Assembly (NCBI RefSeq): GCF_000311785.1
Contig: NZ_HE978543.1
Span: forward strand, 144,973-208,972
Length of the DNA: 64,000 nucleotides
Direction of reading: 5' to 3'
Source: Brevibacillus massiliensis
Lineage (GTDB): Bacteria > Bacillota > Bacilli > Brevibacillales > Brevibacillaceae
Shown here: positions 16,689-26,800 of the stretch, piece by piece
Position numbering within the stretch: the stretch's first letter is position 1
How the letters are laid out: each line of letters begins with the position of its first letter
Notes under the pieces: model-generated
Told to the model about the DNA's origin: nothing
What the model saw: only the letters and a program-made list of their open reading frames with translations
The model's database searches: none
Position numbers and translations under genes: made by a program

Positions 16689-18497
16689 TCAAGCTCCAGC
16701 CAACTCCTCCATCTGCTCCAGCAGTTCTTTAAACACGGCCAATGCCTCGCTGATCGGTTCGGAGGAGGTCATGTCTACTCCCGCCCGTTTCAGCAGCTCG
16801 AGCGGGTAGTCAGAACCGCCGCTCTTGAGAAAACCGAGGTAGCGCTCAACCGCGGGCTGCCCCTCCTCGAGGATTTGCCTGGACAGCGAAGTTGCGGCAG
16901 AGAAGCCCGTAGCGTACTTGTATACGTAAAAGTTGTTGTAAAAATGGGGAATCCTTGCCCATTCCAAATCAATCTGCTCATCGACAACCATGTCCGGGCC
17001 GTAGTACTCCACATTGAGCTGACGGTACAGCTGATTCAGCGAGTCGGCTGTCAACGCCTCGCCTGCTTCCACTTTGGCGTGAATCGCCTTTTCAAACTCG
17101 GCAAACATCGTCTGGCGGTAAAGCGTGCCGCGGAATTGCTCCATGTAGTAGTTGATCAGGTACATGCGCGTCGCTTTATCGCTGGTCGTCGCCAGCAGGT
17201 GATGCATCAACAGCGCTTCATTGCATGTCGAAGCCACTTCGGCGACAAAAATGCGGTAGTCGGCATACGTGTATGGCTGGTTGGTATTGGAAAAGTAGCT
17301 GTGCAGGGCGTGGCCCATTTCGTGTGCCAGGGTAAACATGTTGTTGAGGTTGTCCTGGTAATTCATCAAGACGTACGGATGCGCCGTATACGTGCCCCAG
17401 GAATACGCACCGCTGGTTTTTCCTTGATTTTCATAGACGTCGATCCAGCCGGAATGGAAGCCTTTTTTCAGCACCTGCAGGTACTCGTCGCCAAGCGGAT
17501 GGAGTGCCTCGGTAACGGTATCCACTGCCTGTTGGTAGGGGATCTCCATCTCCACCTCGTGGACGATCGGAACGTATAAATCGTACATATGTAATTCATC
17601 GACACCGAGCAATTTTTTGCGCAGGGCAACATAGCGATGCATCAGCGGGAGGTGTTCCCGTACGGTCGCAATCAGGTTGTCGTATACGGAGATATCGATG
17701 TTGTCGGAAAACAGCGCGGCCTGCAGGGCGGAGTCAAACTTGTGCGACCGGGCGTAGAAGACGTCCCGCTTCACTGCAGCCGTCAAGGTGGCGGCAATCG
17801 TGTTGCGATGCTGTCCGTATGTCGCGTACAGCGCGTTAAACGCATCCTGGCGAACGCGCCGATCCCTGCTTTCCATAAATTGGATAAACCTTCCTTTTGT
17901 CAGTTCCACCTCTTCCCCGTGTTCATCCTTGATCATCGGGAATTTGATATCGGCGTTGTTCAACATGTTGAAGATCGTGGAAGGCGCATTCGCCAGTTCA
18001 CTCGCTTCCGCCAACAACGCCTCTTCGGCGGCAGACAGCGTATGGGGTTTGTAGCGCGTGATCTCTTCCAAAAGAAAACGGTAGTGCTCGAGGCCGGGCT
18101 CACTCTCGATCATCTGGGAGAGCCGGTCCTCGGGGATGGCCAGAATCTCCGGCTGTATGAATGCCAATGCTCCGTATACCTGGGTGCTCAGCCCGGTCGC
18201 GCGGTCTGTCAGCGCCTGATAGGTCGCATTGGCATTATCTTCGTCGCGCCGCATGCGGGCGTACACGTAAACCTGGTCCATCGTTTTGGTCAACTCGTCC
18301 TGCAGGGTGAGTGCTTCCAATAGATGCTTGCCCGACTCAGACAAGGTTCCCTCTTTTTGCTTGATCTGTCCAATCAGTTCTTTCACTTTTGCTGTATCCT
18401 TTTCCCAATCCGCGTCAGACGCATACATGTCTTCCAGCTTCCACTTGTATTCGGCAGGAATTTCGCTCCGTTTCGGGAGCGCCTTGCTCTTGTTCAT
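16689..18497 (-). CDS. pepF: Oligoendopeptidase F (M3B metallopeptidase)
   Basis: Cytoplasmic zinc peptidase that cuts short peptides of about 7-17 residues. The zinc site HEMGHALHS lies near residue 387, followed by the expected downstream glutamate region (EVASTCNEALL). The ATG at 18497 is preferred over a GTG nine bases earlier because that GTG overlaps the AAGGAG ribosome site; this gives 602 residues, the family norm. The gene is single, with a strong terminator. I see no recognisable gene between 18498 and 18767. Confidence 0.96.
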   Translation of the reverse strand: MNKSKALPKRSEIPAEYKWKLEDMYASDADWEKDTAKVKELIGQIKQKEGTLSESGKHLLEALTLQDELTKTMDQVYVYARMRRDEDNANATYQALTDRATGLSTQVYGALAFIQPEILAIPEDRLSQMIESEPGLEHYRFLLEEITRYKPHTLSAAEEALLAEASELANAPSTIFNMLNNADIKFPMIKDEHGEEVELTKGRFIQFMESRDRRVRQDAFNALYATYGQHRNTIAATLTAAVKRDVFYARSHKFDSALQAALFSDNIDISVYDNLIATVREHLPLMHRYVALRKKLLGVDELHMYDLYVPIVHEVEMEIPYQQAVDTVTEALHPLGDEYLQVLKKGFHSGWIDVYENQGKTSGAYSWGTYTAHPYVLMNYQDNLNNMFTLAHEMGHALHSYFSNTNQPYTYADYRIFVAEVASTCNEALLMHHLLATTSDKATRMYLINYYMEQFRGTLYRQTMFAEFEKAIHAKVEAGEALTADSLNQLYRQLNVEYYGPDMVVDEQIDLEWARIPHFYNNFYVYKYATGFSAATSLSRQILEEGQPAVERYLGFLKSGGSDYPLELLKRAGVDMTSSEPISEALAVFKELLEQMEELAGA

Positions 18498-18767
18498 GTC
18501 GTTCACTCCTTCGGTTTACGATGAGATCTCAGCAACAAACAGCCATACACCCATTATCGGATAGGAGCCGCCCGTTCTATTCGAGCTTTGCCGCGCAGGC
18601 TCTTTTTAAACGTAAACCATTATCTTCCTGCCGTCAATGCCTGCCGGGTCCGATTCCAGCATGATTCCGCCATCTTGGCAGCGGGACCGCCCGTCCTGCG
18701 GTTTGCCTGCCGGGACAGTGCGAGCCCGCCGCCGATCCAAGCCTTCCGAAAAACACCTGTCGCTCAG

Positions 18768-19085
18768 TCATTTTGCTTCATGTCGATATGCTTCCCATTC
18801 TTTTTTCAAGGACAGGACAGCGTGGTACAGTTGGGTCCGCTCCCTGGCAGCCTCCTCCTCAAATCGCTTCTGGCGCTGCTCCCACTTGCTGATTTCCCTC
18901 TGCAGCTGGTCGAGCTCATCTTCCAGCTGTTCGACCCTCTCCTGCAGTTCTTTGTTTATCACAGAGGTGTCATGCCCCGTCGCTTTCGCGGCAAAGCTCT
19001 CCTGGCCGACTCCTTTTTCCAGGGGAAACATTCCGTGGAAAGGGACCGAATCATACGGCTGCCTGCTTCGCTTTTGTCTGTTCAT
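18768..19085 (-). CDS. Small coiled-coil protein, unknown function
   Basis: 105 residues. The N-terminal 45 residues are polar with little predicted order; residues about 45-95 form a continuous heptad-rich helix (NKELQERVEQLEDELDQLQREI). ATG at 19085 has GAGGAGG upstream, which decides against a longer in-frame start. There is no membrane segment or signal peptide. It lies downstream of the dnaD terminator. I do not recognise the family. Confidence 0.65.
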   Translation of the reverse strand: MNRQKRSRQPYDSVPFHGMFPLEKGVGQESFAAKATGHDTSVINKELQERVEQLEDELDQLQREISKWEQRQKRFEEEAARERTQLYHAVLSLKKEWEAYRHEAK

Positions 19086-19143
19086 AGACGCTTCCTCCTC
19101 TCCTCTTATCGTATGAAAAAAACTGGGCGGGGGTACTCGCGGC

Positions 19144-19181
19144 AAAAAGAAACAGCCGCCTGAGCGTTCAATGCGGCTGTT
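19144..19181 (-). terminator. Terminator of dnaD
   Basis: AACAGCCGC and GCGGCTGTT pair perfectly (9 bp) and are followed by TCTTTTTG on the minus strand; the stem overlaps the last dnaD codons. Confidence 0.82.
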
Positions 19182-19860
19182 TATGGTCCCGTTTTTGCGG
19201 CTGGCGGCGAAAGCGCAAACTGTAATTGCGGGCCTCTTCCGCGCTTTTAATCTGCTGTCGCTGCCATTCCAGCAAAATGCGGTCTATGTATCGGATGTAA
19301 AGCTTGCCGACGGATATCGCTTCCCGCATGGCGGCCAGAATCAATTCTTCGGAGTACTTGTCTTCCTCTACCCAGATATGGAGGGTTTCTATCTCGATCG
19401 GCGAGAGCGGCCGTCCAAAGGCTTGCTCAAACTGCGAATAAAGCCCCGTTCCGTATTCCTTCGCCGGCACCAGGTTCAAACCCGTGCCGAGGCCCAGCAC
19501 CGACTCGCTAAGCACCTTCTGCTCTTCCTGGAGGCAGTGGTACAAACGGCGGTACAGCGGCTCCAGGTTGTAGCTTTCGTAGCGCATGCCGCTCTGCGGA
19601 TCGACATCCTCGTCGATGGTGATATACTCCTCTTTCAACAGCTTCTGCAGGAGTTGAATCAGCCGCAAACCGGACATTGAGACGCGCTCCTCTAACTGCT
19701 GCAAAGTAGGAAAGCGGTTCCCTTCCTGCTGAAATGACAGGAGGTGGATGATCAGCATCATCTCCTCATCTGAAAGAGACATTCGCTTGTATTTCTTCAT
19801 CAATAAGTTAGAAACGGAGGTAGAACCTTCCTGCAGCAATTGAAGAATATGTCGATCCAT
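19168..19860 (-). CDS. dnaD: DnaD replication-initiation protein
   Basis: DnaD helps load the replicative helicase at oriC and at restart sites. Residues 1-110 form the winged-helix DDBH1 domain (LMKKYKRMSLSDEEMMLIIHLL), and residues about 120-200 the DDBH2 domain (FEQAFGRPLSPIEIETLHIWVEED and YIRYIDRILLEW). ATG at 19860 follows GTGAAGG and gives 230 residues. The asnS-dnaD order is as in B. subtilis, though nth does not follow here. A terminator between asnS and dnaD suggests partly separate transcription. Confidence 0.95.
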   Translation of the reverse strand: MDRHILQLLQEGSTSVSNLLMKKYKRMSLSDEEMMLIIHLLSFQQEGNRFPTLQQLEERVSMSGLRLIQLLQKLLKEEYITIDEDVDPQSGMRYESYNLEPLYRRLYHCLQEEQKVLSESVLGLGTGLNLVPAKEYGTGLYSQFEQAFGRPLSPIEIETLHIWVEEDKYSEELILAAMREAISVGKLYIRYIDRILLEWQRQQIKSAEEARNYSLRFRRQPQKRDHKQPH

Positions 19861-19916
19861 GTCGTAACCTTCACCCCAATTTCTATTATAGCAAGTCCCG
19901 GCTGGAAAGCACAGTG

Positions 19917-19952
19917 AAAAAGCGACACCCCGTTGCCGATAACAACAGGGTG
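19917..19952 (-). terminator. Terminator of asnS
   Basis: CACCCTGTTG pairs with CAACGGGGTG over 10 bp (one G-T), then TCGCTTTTT on the minus strand. Confidence 0.82.
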
Positions 19953-19964
19953 CCAAGGAATTCG

Positions 19965-21254
19965 TTATGGGTACAGCCGGTAGAGCATGCGCGGGAACGG
20001 AATCGTTTCCCGAACGTGGTCCAGGCCGCAGATCCACGCAACCGTCCGCTCCAGCCCGAGACCGAAGCCCGAGTGCGGCACGGTGCCGTACGTCCGCAGA
20101 TCCATGTACCACTTGTACGCTTCTTCCGACAGCTGGTGTTCCTGAAAACGCTGCTCAAGCAGTTTGGGATCGTCAATCCGCTGACTGCCGCCGATAATTT
20201 CTCCGTATCCTTCCGGTGCGATCAGATCGGCGCACAGGACAACTTCCGGCCGCTCGGGATCAGGCTTCATATAAAACGCCTTGATCTCGGTGGGATACTT
20301 CGTAATGAACACCGGCTTGTCGTAATGCTCTGCGATCGCTGTTTCGTCCGGAGCCCCGAAGTCGTCTCCCCACTTGATCTCATGCCCCTTCTCCTGCAGC
20401 AGGCGTATCGCGTCATCGTAGGTGATCCTTGGAAAGGGCGTGCACACCTGCTCCAGCTTGCTCGTATCCCGTCCGAGTACCTTCAGCTCCGATTGACAGT
20501 TTTTCAGCACGGACTGAACGATGTGGGTGACAAAGTTTTCCTGGATGCGCAAGTTTTCTTCGTGATCGACAAACGCCATCTCCGGTTCGATCATCCAGAA
20601 CTCGATCAAGTGGCGGCGGGTTTTTGACTTTTCCGCCCGGAACGTCGGACCGAAGGAGTAGACCCGCCCCAAGGCCATCGCTGCTGCCTCCATGTAAAGC
20701 TGGCCGCTTTGCGACAGATAGGCATCCTCGTCAAAGTACTTGGTATGGAACAGGTTGGTCGTACCTTCAGCTGAGGTAGGCGTCAGGATCGGCGGGTCTA
20801 CCTTGTAAAATCCGTTCTCCTGGAAAAATTCGTTAACGGCGCGAATGATCTCGGAGCGGATCGCCATAACAGCGCGTTGACGGGGCGAACGAAGCCACAG
20901 ATGGCGATGGTCCATCAAGAAATCTACCCCGTGCTCTTTCAATGAAATGGGATAATCGTGTGTAATCTGGATAATTTCAATGCCCGTTACGGTCAATTCG
21001 TAGCCGCTTGGCGAACGTTCATCAGCCCGAACGACTCCGGTTATATACAGAGAGCTCTCCTGTGTCAATTGGCTGGCCTGCTCCCACGTCTTCTCGCTTA
21101 CTTCCGCTTTCACAACGACACCTTGGATGAAACCGGAACCGTCACGCAGTTGGAGGAACTGTATTTTTCCGCTGCTGCGTTTGTTGTAAACCCAGCAGCC
21201 GAGTTTGACTTCTTCCCCTACATGCTGCCCGATACAGGCGATGGTAGTTAGCAT
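19965..21254 (-). CDS. asnS: Asparaginyl-tRNA synthetase
   Basis: Class II aminoacyl-tRNA synthetase that charges tRNA-Asn. An N-terminal OB fold (residues 1-110, with GWVYN-like [20 protein letters not shown]) precedes the catalytic core with motif 2 [12 protein letters not shown] and motif 3 [19 protein letters not shown] at 21254 has GGAGGG upstream, giving 429 residues, the usual size; a longer in-frame start has no ribosome site. A near-consensus promoter lies about 42 bases before the start. No T-box leader is present, the leader being short. Confidence 0.97.
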   Translation of the reverse strand: MLTTIACIGQHVGEEVKLGCWVYNKRSSGKIQFLQLRDGSGFIQGVVVKAEVSEKTWEQASQLTQESSLYITGVVRADERSPSGYELTVTGIEIIQITHDYPISLKEHGVDFLMDHRHLWLRSPRQRAVMAIRSEIIRAVNEFFQENGFYKVDPPILTPTSAEGTTNLFHTKYFDEDAYLSQSGQLYMEAAAMALGRVYSFGPTFRAEKSKTRRHLIEFWMIEPEMAFVDHEENLRIQENFVTHIVQSVLKNCQSELKVLGRDTSKLEQVCTPFPRITYDDAIRLLQEKGHEIKWGDDFGAPDETAIAEHYDKPVFITKYPTEIKAFYMKPDPERPEVVLCADLIAPEGYGEIIGGSQRIDDPKLLEQRFQEHQLSEEAYKWYMDLRTYGTVPHSGFGLGLERTVAWICGLDHVRETIPFPRMLYRLYP

Positions 21255-21295
21255 CTGCGTTTTCCCTCCATTTTTCCGAAACAATAGCCCCATCA

Positions 21296-21324
21296 ATTAT
21301 ACTATTGGAGTCGGGCGAATTCAA
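21296..21324 (-). promoter_or_regulatory. Sigma-A promoter of asnS
   Basis: TTGAAT (21319-21324), 17 bases, TATAAT (21296-21301) on the minus strand. Confidence 0.85.
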
Positions 21325-21413
21325 CGCGGGAAATAACGTCAAGCCACTGTGAGGGAACCCGTTCAAGGAGCCCTGTTCCGAGTGGAATGGCTCCCTTGGC
21401 TGACAACGCTCGC

Positions 21414-23630
21414 TTATGCGATCCCGTTTGTTTTTAGCTCGTCGTCCCCGCGGTCATAAGCCTGGGAAGATTCTTGTTTGAGATGAGACGCCTTGTCATC
21501 GGAAGATTTTTTCCGCCTGTTTTTCGACAGTTTCTTGGCTGACGGCTCACCGTCGGTCGCAGGTTTTTGGGGAGCTTCCAGCGATGGAGCAGCCATCTTT
21601 CCGCTGGCCGGTCCCAGAATCAGATCCTCCGGCAGAGAATGTCCCGGACTGGCTAAGGAGTTACCGGGAACTTCCGCTTGAGCTGCCTTTTTGCCGATCG
21701 CGATCCAAGTGAGGAAGCCGCTCAATTCGCCCCCTGACTCCATTCTCGTCACTGCGATGGTGGCAGCAACAGGCGTGCGTGCATACAAGCTGGCAAAGCA
21801 CTTGGGATGATTGGACATCGCCACAATGACATAATCCTCATCCGCAAATGGCTCTTGCAGGCGGACTTCAGTGAAAAGCGTCTCCTGGTCATGTTCGAAT
21901 GAAAAGGAGATGATGCCAAACAACTGCAAGGTCCCTGTTTCCCCGCTGGCTGTCTGCACCGGACTAAAGGCCAGATGCTCCTCATGTACCGCCGCTTTCT
22001 TGATGTTTCTGGAATCAACGGCATCTTCTGCCAAAATTTTTTCTGTAACGGCACCGCTTTTCAGGTGATCGGTCTGAACAGATTGCATTGCCAGTTTATT
22101 GCTGCTGACCGAGCCGTTTTGCAGGTGGTCGGCGGCAACAGATTGTATCGCCAGCTTTTCCGAGGAGACGGCTCCATTGACGAGCTGCTCGGTGCCAACA
22201 GAACCTACGGCCAGCTTGTCGCGGGTCACGGCTTCCCTGCAGAGATGTTCGGTTGAGACGGAATGTTTGGCCAGCTTCCTCCCGTCAATGCTTCGGTCGC
22301 TCATCTTCTCTCCCGTGACACTTTTATTTTCCAGTTTTTCGGTTGTCACCGCCCGGTCTTTTACGTGTTCGGTACGAATGACTTGCAATCCGAGGTGCTG
22401 CTCCAACACCGACTGATCGGCAAGCTTTTCTTTGCTGACGATTCCGTTCGCCAGGTGCTCATTTTGAACGCATTCCGCCGCCAATTTTGCCGAGGTAATG
22501 GAAGCGTCTGCCAGCTTCGCGCTGGTAACCGATTTATCGCACAGTTTGTCGCTGGACACGCTCTCCATAGCGAGTTTGGGGTTGGTGACCACACGGTTTG
22601 CCAGGGAATTCGTCGTCACCGCGCCGTCGGTGAGATGCTGCTGTTCGATAGAGCGCTCTCGTATATGAAACGAGGAAATGACCTGTTTTGCCAGTTTGTC
22701 GGAAGAGACGGCCTCGTTTCTGATGTGGCGAGTATCAACGGCATTTTCGATCAAATGTTCCGAAGTGATGCTTTTTGGAAGCAGATGTTCCCCGCATACG
22801 GCACCGGGATTCAGGTGCCGGGACTGGACAGCGTTTGCCTGAAGGTGGTCGGTGCCAACACTCTCGGGTTCCAGCTTTTCCGCCGTCACAGCATGATTTC
22901 TCAACTTTTCCGTCGTGATGGCGCCATCCGCCAATTTTGCCGAGTTGACTGCGTAATTGGCCAAATGGGCGGTTCCAACGGCTCCGTTCCTGAGTTTTTC
23001 GCCAGTGACCGCCTGATCCTGAATCTGTTCGGTCATAACGGACTGCGGGTGAAGGTGTTTTGAGTGAATCGAGCCATCGGCTATTTTCATCGAGTCGATC
23101 GTCTTGTCCGCAAGCTTATCGGAGGTGATGCTGCTGTTCATCAGTTTGGCTCCGGAAATTGTACGGTCCCTGACTTTCTCACCGGTGACAGATTCATTGG
23201 CAAGGTGGCTTTCCTCAATGGACAGCGGCGCAATTTTGGTTGCAGTCACACTGCAGGGCGCAAGCTTGCTGCCGTCAACGGAGAAGTCGGCCAGCTCGTA
23301 TGTGCCGATGCAGCCCGGCTTGATTTTGGAAGCGTCAATCGAATGGTTTGCAATTTTTTCCGTGGTCACTGCCTGATCGGTTAAATCGTCGGTGTAAATA
23401 ATCGAACGGCTGTGATCCTTTCGCTCCGTTATGATCTTGATGTAGTCCTTTTGATTAGAAGAAACGCTTCCCTTCGACGTCGTCTGCAGGGGAGCATTGA
23501 CAACCGCCTTCTCTGTGAGGGGAACCGGCTTCGTAAACTCCCCCAGCCAGTCTAATTCATCGAGCAGCGGATCAGTTGATCGGGCGGATTGTTTCGGTTT
23601 GCCTGTTCGCCTTCGGCTGTGTCTTGCCAT
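21414..23630 (-). CDS. Decapeptide-repeat fibre-like protein, shorter paralog (47 repeats)
   Basis: 738 residues in four parts. (1) A very basic N-terminus (ARHSRRRTGKPK) with a DxLLDELDWLGEF motif and a conserved block NQKDYIKIITERKDH...YTDDLTDQ. (2) 47 consecutive repeats of exactly ten residues, consensus (A/S)(V/I)T(T/S)EKLADG, often alternating K-type (EKLA) and H-type (EHLA) units. (3) A beta-rich C-terminal domain ending GFLTWIAIGKK, in the style of phage tail-fibre tips. (4) A low-complexity lysine-rich tail. No signal peptide or membrane segment. ATG 23630 matches the MAKQ start of the neighbouring paralog; the AUG six bases earlier is less likely. Function unknown; a spore-surface or released fibre is my inference. 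Confidence 0.85.
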   Translation of the reverse strand: MARHSRRRTGKPKQSARSTDPLLDELDWLGEFTKPVPLTEKAVVNAPLQTTSKGSVSSNQKDYIKIITERKDHSRSIIYTDDLTDQAVTTEKIANHSIDASKIKPGCIGTYELADFSVDGSKLAPCSVTATKIAPLSIEESHLANESVTGEKVRDRTISGAKLMNSSITSDKLADKTIDSMKIADGSIHSKHLHPQSVMTEQIQDQAVTGEKLRNGAVGTAHLANYAVNSAKLADGAITTEKLRNHAVTAEKLEPESVGTDHLQANAVQSRHLNPGAVCGEHLLPKSITSEHLIENAVDTRHIRNEAVSSDKLAKQVISSFHIRERSIEQQHLTDGAVTTNSLANRVVTNPKLAMESVSSDKLCDKSVTSAKLADASITSAKLAAECVQNEHLANGIVSKEKLADQSVLEQHLGLQVIRTEHVKDRAVTTEKLENKSVTGEKMSDRSIDGRKLAKHSVSTEHLCREAVTRDKLAVGSVGTEQLVNGAVSSEKLAIQSVAADHLQNGSVSSNKLAMQSVQTDHLKSGAVTEKILAEDAVDSRNIKKAAVHEEHLAFSPVQTASGETGTLQLFGIISFSFEHDQETLFTEVRLQEPFADEDYVIVAMSNHPKCFASLYARTPVAATIAVTRMESGGELSGFLTWIAIGKKAAQAEVPGNSLASPGHSLPEDLILGPASGKMAAPSLEAPQKPATDGEPSAKKLSKNRRKKSSDDKASHLKQESSQAYDRGDDELKTNGIA
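21963..23372 (-). repeat. 47 tandem 30-bp units encoding decapeptides
   Basis: The 1410-bp array encodes 47 ten-residue units with no insertions or phase breaks; position 2 is V/I and position 7 mostly L/I throughout. DNA identity between units is low, so the periodicity is kept by protein selection rather than recent copying. Confidence 0.9.
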
Positions 23631-23661
23631 GTTCATCCTCCCTCCACATGTATATCGTCAA

Positions 23662-23700
23662 GCTACCCATATGGTATTCCTGCAGCGTAGACAAAGGCAC
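23662..23700 (-). promoter_or_regulatory. Upstream block shared by both repeat genes (copy 1)
   Basis: On the minus strand GTGCCTT-GTCTA, then GGAATACCATAT, then GTAGC, 30-70 bases before the start codon. The same elements recur upstream of the longer paralog at 27482-27520. The position fits a promoter, but it is not a sigma-A consensus. Confidence 0.55.
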
Positions 23701-23820
23701 GGGTAAGGGGCAAAAATCAGCAAACGCCCTGAGCAGTTGTGAATACGAGCCAAAATCCGGCAGAAGAAAAGCTTCGATTGAAAGCGATCGGAGGATGTTT
23801 CCCTACCTTATCCCGTAAAG

Positions 23821-23857
23821 ATGGGTGAGTCTGCAGGATTTCTACATGCTCACCCAT
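23821..23857 (-). terminator. Stem-loop after the longer repeat gene
   Basis: ATGGGTGAG pairs perfectly with CTCACCCAT (9 bp) around a 19-base loop directly after the stop codon. The T-tract is short (CTTTA), so termination may be partial. Confidence 0.55.
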
Positions 23858-23863
23858 TCGCGA

Positions 23864-26800
23864 CTATGAAGTGGGGCTTTTGACATCTTGCTCTGCCTCG
23901 GAAATCGCTTCCGACGACGGTGTCAACGCGATTACATCTGTCTCCTGCGGTTCAACTTCCTGGGTTTCGACAGCATCCTTTTCCGGTACCGTCATTTCAC
24001 CACCCGCACCTTCGGACGCTTGGGCGCTTACCGTCTCGGCTCCCCCCTGGCCGGCTTCCGCAGGCAGTTCTTTCGTCTCGCCTGCCTCGCTTGCCTCCAG
24101 GGTGTCGACTCTCTCCCCGCGCCGGCCAACCGAGATCCAGGAGATAAAACCGCTGATCGCCCCGTTCGTCTCTCTTCTGGTGACTGTTATGACAGCCCTG
24201 CTCTCCGTCACGGTTTTCAGGCTGGCGTAACAGCCTGGATGATTGGTCATCGCTACGATGACGTAATGGGGATCGGCGTACGGTTCTTCAAGCTGGATCG
24301 ACACCTCCACCTGTTTGGTGCGCTGCGGAACTTCAAAGGGAATGACGCCAAACTGCTGCAGTGTTTCCCCTTTTCCCCGATTCGTCTGCAGCGGATTAAA
24401 CGACAGCTTTTCAACCGTCAGCGACTCATCGGCCACATGCTCCGTTTGCACGGCGGATTCCGCCAATTTTTCCCCGGTCACCGCCCCGGCTGCAAGGTGA
24501 CCGGTCCCTACTGCCCCCGCTGCCAGTTTGGTGCCTGTCACGGCAGCGTCCGCTACATGTGCCGTCCTGACTGCCCCGCGGGCCAGTTTCGCCCCGGTGA
24601 TCACCTCGTCTGCCAGGTGTTTGGTCGAAACTGACCCGCTTTCCAGCTTCGTTCCGGTAACCGACCGCTCGGCAAGGTGTTCAGCTGCTACTGCCCCTTT
24701 GCCCAGTTTCTTAGCGGTAATCGCACCGTTCAGGATATGTTCCGCCGAGATAGTGCCCTTGGCCAGCTTTTCGCCGGTGATAGCATCGGCCGCCATGTGT
24801 TCGGCTGTGACGGCCCCCGCTGCCAATTTGCCTGAGGTTACGGCACCTGCGGCCAGCTTTTCCCCGGTGACCGCTTCATCGACGAGGTGGACCGTTCCAA
24901 CTGCTCCATTGGCCAATTTTTCGCTTACGACGGCCGCGTCCGCCAAATGGGCTGTTTTTACGCCTCCGCTCGCCAATTTCTCACTTGTTACTGTTTCATC
25001 TGCAAGATGAAGCGTGTTGACCGCTCCGCCGGCCAGCTTCTCGCCGGTGACCGCTCCATCCGCGAGATGGGACGTCGTGACTGACTCGGGAGCCAGCTTC
25101 TCACCCGTTACCGTTCCATCGGCCAGGTGCCTCGACAAGACTGTCCCGCCTGCCAGCTTCTCGCCGTTAACCGCTTCGTCCGCAAGATGTTCGGCGCTGA
25201 CAGCACCGCTCTCCAGCTTTCGTCCATTGATCGCCCGGTCCACGATCTTCTCCCTGACTACCGCTCCGTCTTCCAAATGGACCGTCCCGATCGTCTCTCG
25301 AATCAGATGATTGCCATGGATCGATGCCGCTTTGATATGCTCTGTCTCGACGCTCTCAGGAGCGATCTTACTGCTCGTGATCGATCCCGGGGCAATTTTG
25401 TCTGCTGTAACGGAAAGATCCTGCAGCTTTTCCGCGGAGATGGCTTTATCCTCTATGTGTTCCGATTGAACGGCATTTACCACAAGGTGTTTGGCATGTA
25501 CCGACCTGTCAGCAATCTTTTCGGCAGTAACCGAGCCTTCAGCAAGATGATGGTTGCGGACAACATCCGGAGCCAATTTTTGTGACGTGACAGCGAAGTC
25601 TGACAGCTTCGCTTCTGTGACCGACAGATCGATCAGCTTATCTGTCGAGACACTTTCTGTGGCCAGCTTTGACGTTGTGATGAGGTGATCGGCCAGATTG
25701 TTGGTGACGACAGCTCCGTCCGCCAGATGTTTTCGTTCCACCGATCGCTCGCGCAGTTGATGGGATGTAACGGAGTTCTTGGCTAACTTCTCGGCGGTGA
25801 TCGAATCATCCTGGATGTGCTGCGACTGCACGGCTTGCGGGGCGATGTGTTTGCTCTCAATGCTCTGTTTTTCGATTTTTGTATTCGTCACGGCTCCGTC
25901 CGCCAGTTTTTTGCTGGTGACTTGCTTATCCGCTATCTGCTTTGCGGTAATCAGCGAATCTTGCAGGTGGTGGGTCTTGATCGAGGACGGCTGCAGGTGA
26001 AAATCGGCCACGGCCTGCTTCCCCAACTTGTCGGACGTTACGGCGTGATCGGCGAGGTGCTGCGTCGATACGGTTTGTTTCGCCAGTTTTTCTCCGTTCA
26101 CGGAGTGGTTTTTGATGTGCTTGGCATGTACGCTTCCTTCCCCGAGATGAACGTCACTGATGGCGTGTTTCGCCAGTTTGTCCCCGTTGATCGATTGGTC
26201 GGCGATATGGTGGGTTTGCACCGCTTGAGGCGCAAGATGTTCGCTCCCAATCCCTTTTTTGCTGATCTTGTCTTTCGTGATCGCTCCATCGGCGATTTTC
26301 TTCGTCGTCACCTGCTGATCGCCGAGATGTTTTTCTGTAATGATTTTTTCTGCCAAGTGATGGGTTTGGATCGAGGCTGGTTGAAGGTGAGCATCTGTGA
26401 CCGCCTGGAGAGCCAGTTTCTCAGCGGTGATGAGCTGGTCGGCCAAATGCTCTGGTCCGACGCTTTTCTTTGCCAACTTTTCCGCTGTTACCGAATGATT
26501 CTTCAAGTGGCGCGAGTGGATGATCTCCTCGCAGATGTGTGCTTCCGTAATGCTTTTTTGCGCGATATTTTCGCTGTGCACGGCTCCGATCGACAGGTGC
26601 CGCTGCAGGACGGAATGCGGTTGGAGCTGCGAAGGGCCGATACAGCCCTCGGCCAATTTTTCCGACGTAACGGACCCGTCCCGCAGTTTTTCCGCGCTGA
26701 CTGCTCCGTCGGCCAGCTTGACAGCATTGATTGCGTAGTTGGCAATTTGGTTTGCCTGAATGGTTCCGTTGCGAATCTTGTCGGCCGTGACCGCCTGGTC

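Noticed and set aside
18498-18767. Remnant of nth or another gene downstream of dnaD
   Set aside because: Short open frames exist but no motif of endonuclease III or another family could be recognised.
21255-21324. T-box leader for asnS
   Set aside because: The promoter lies about 42 bases before the start, too short for a T-box, and no T-box sequence is present.
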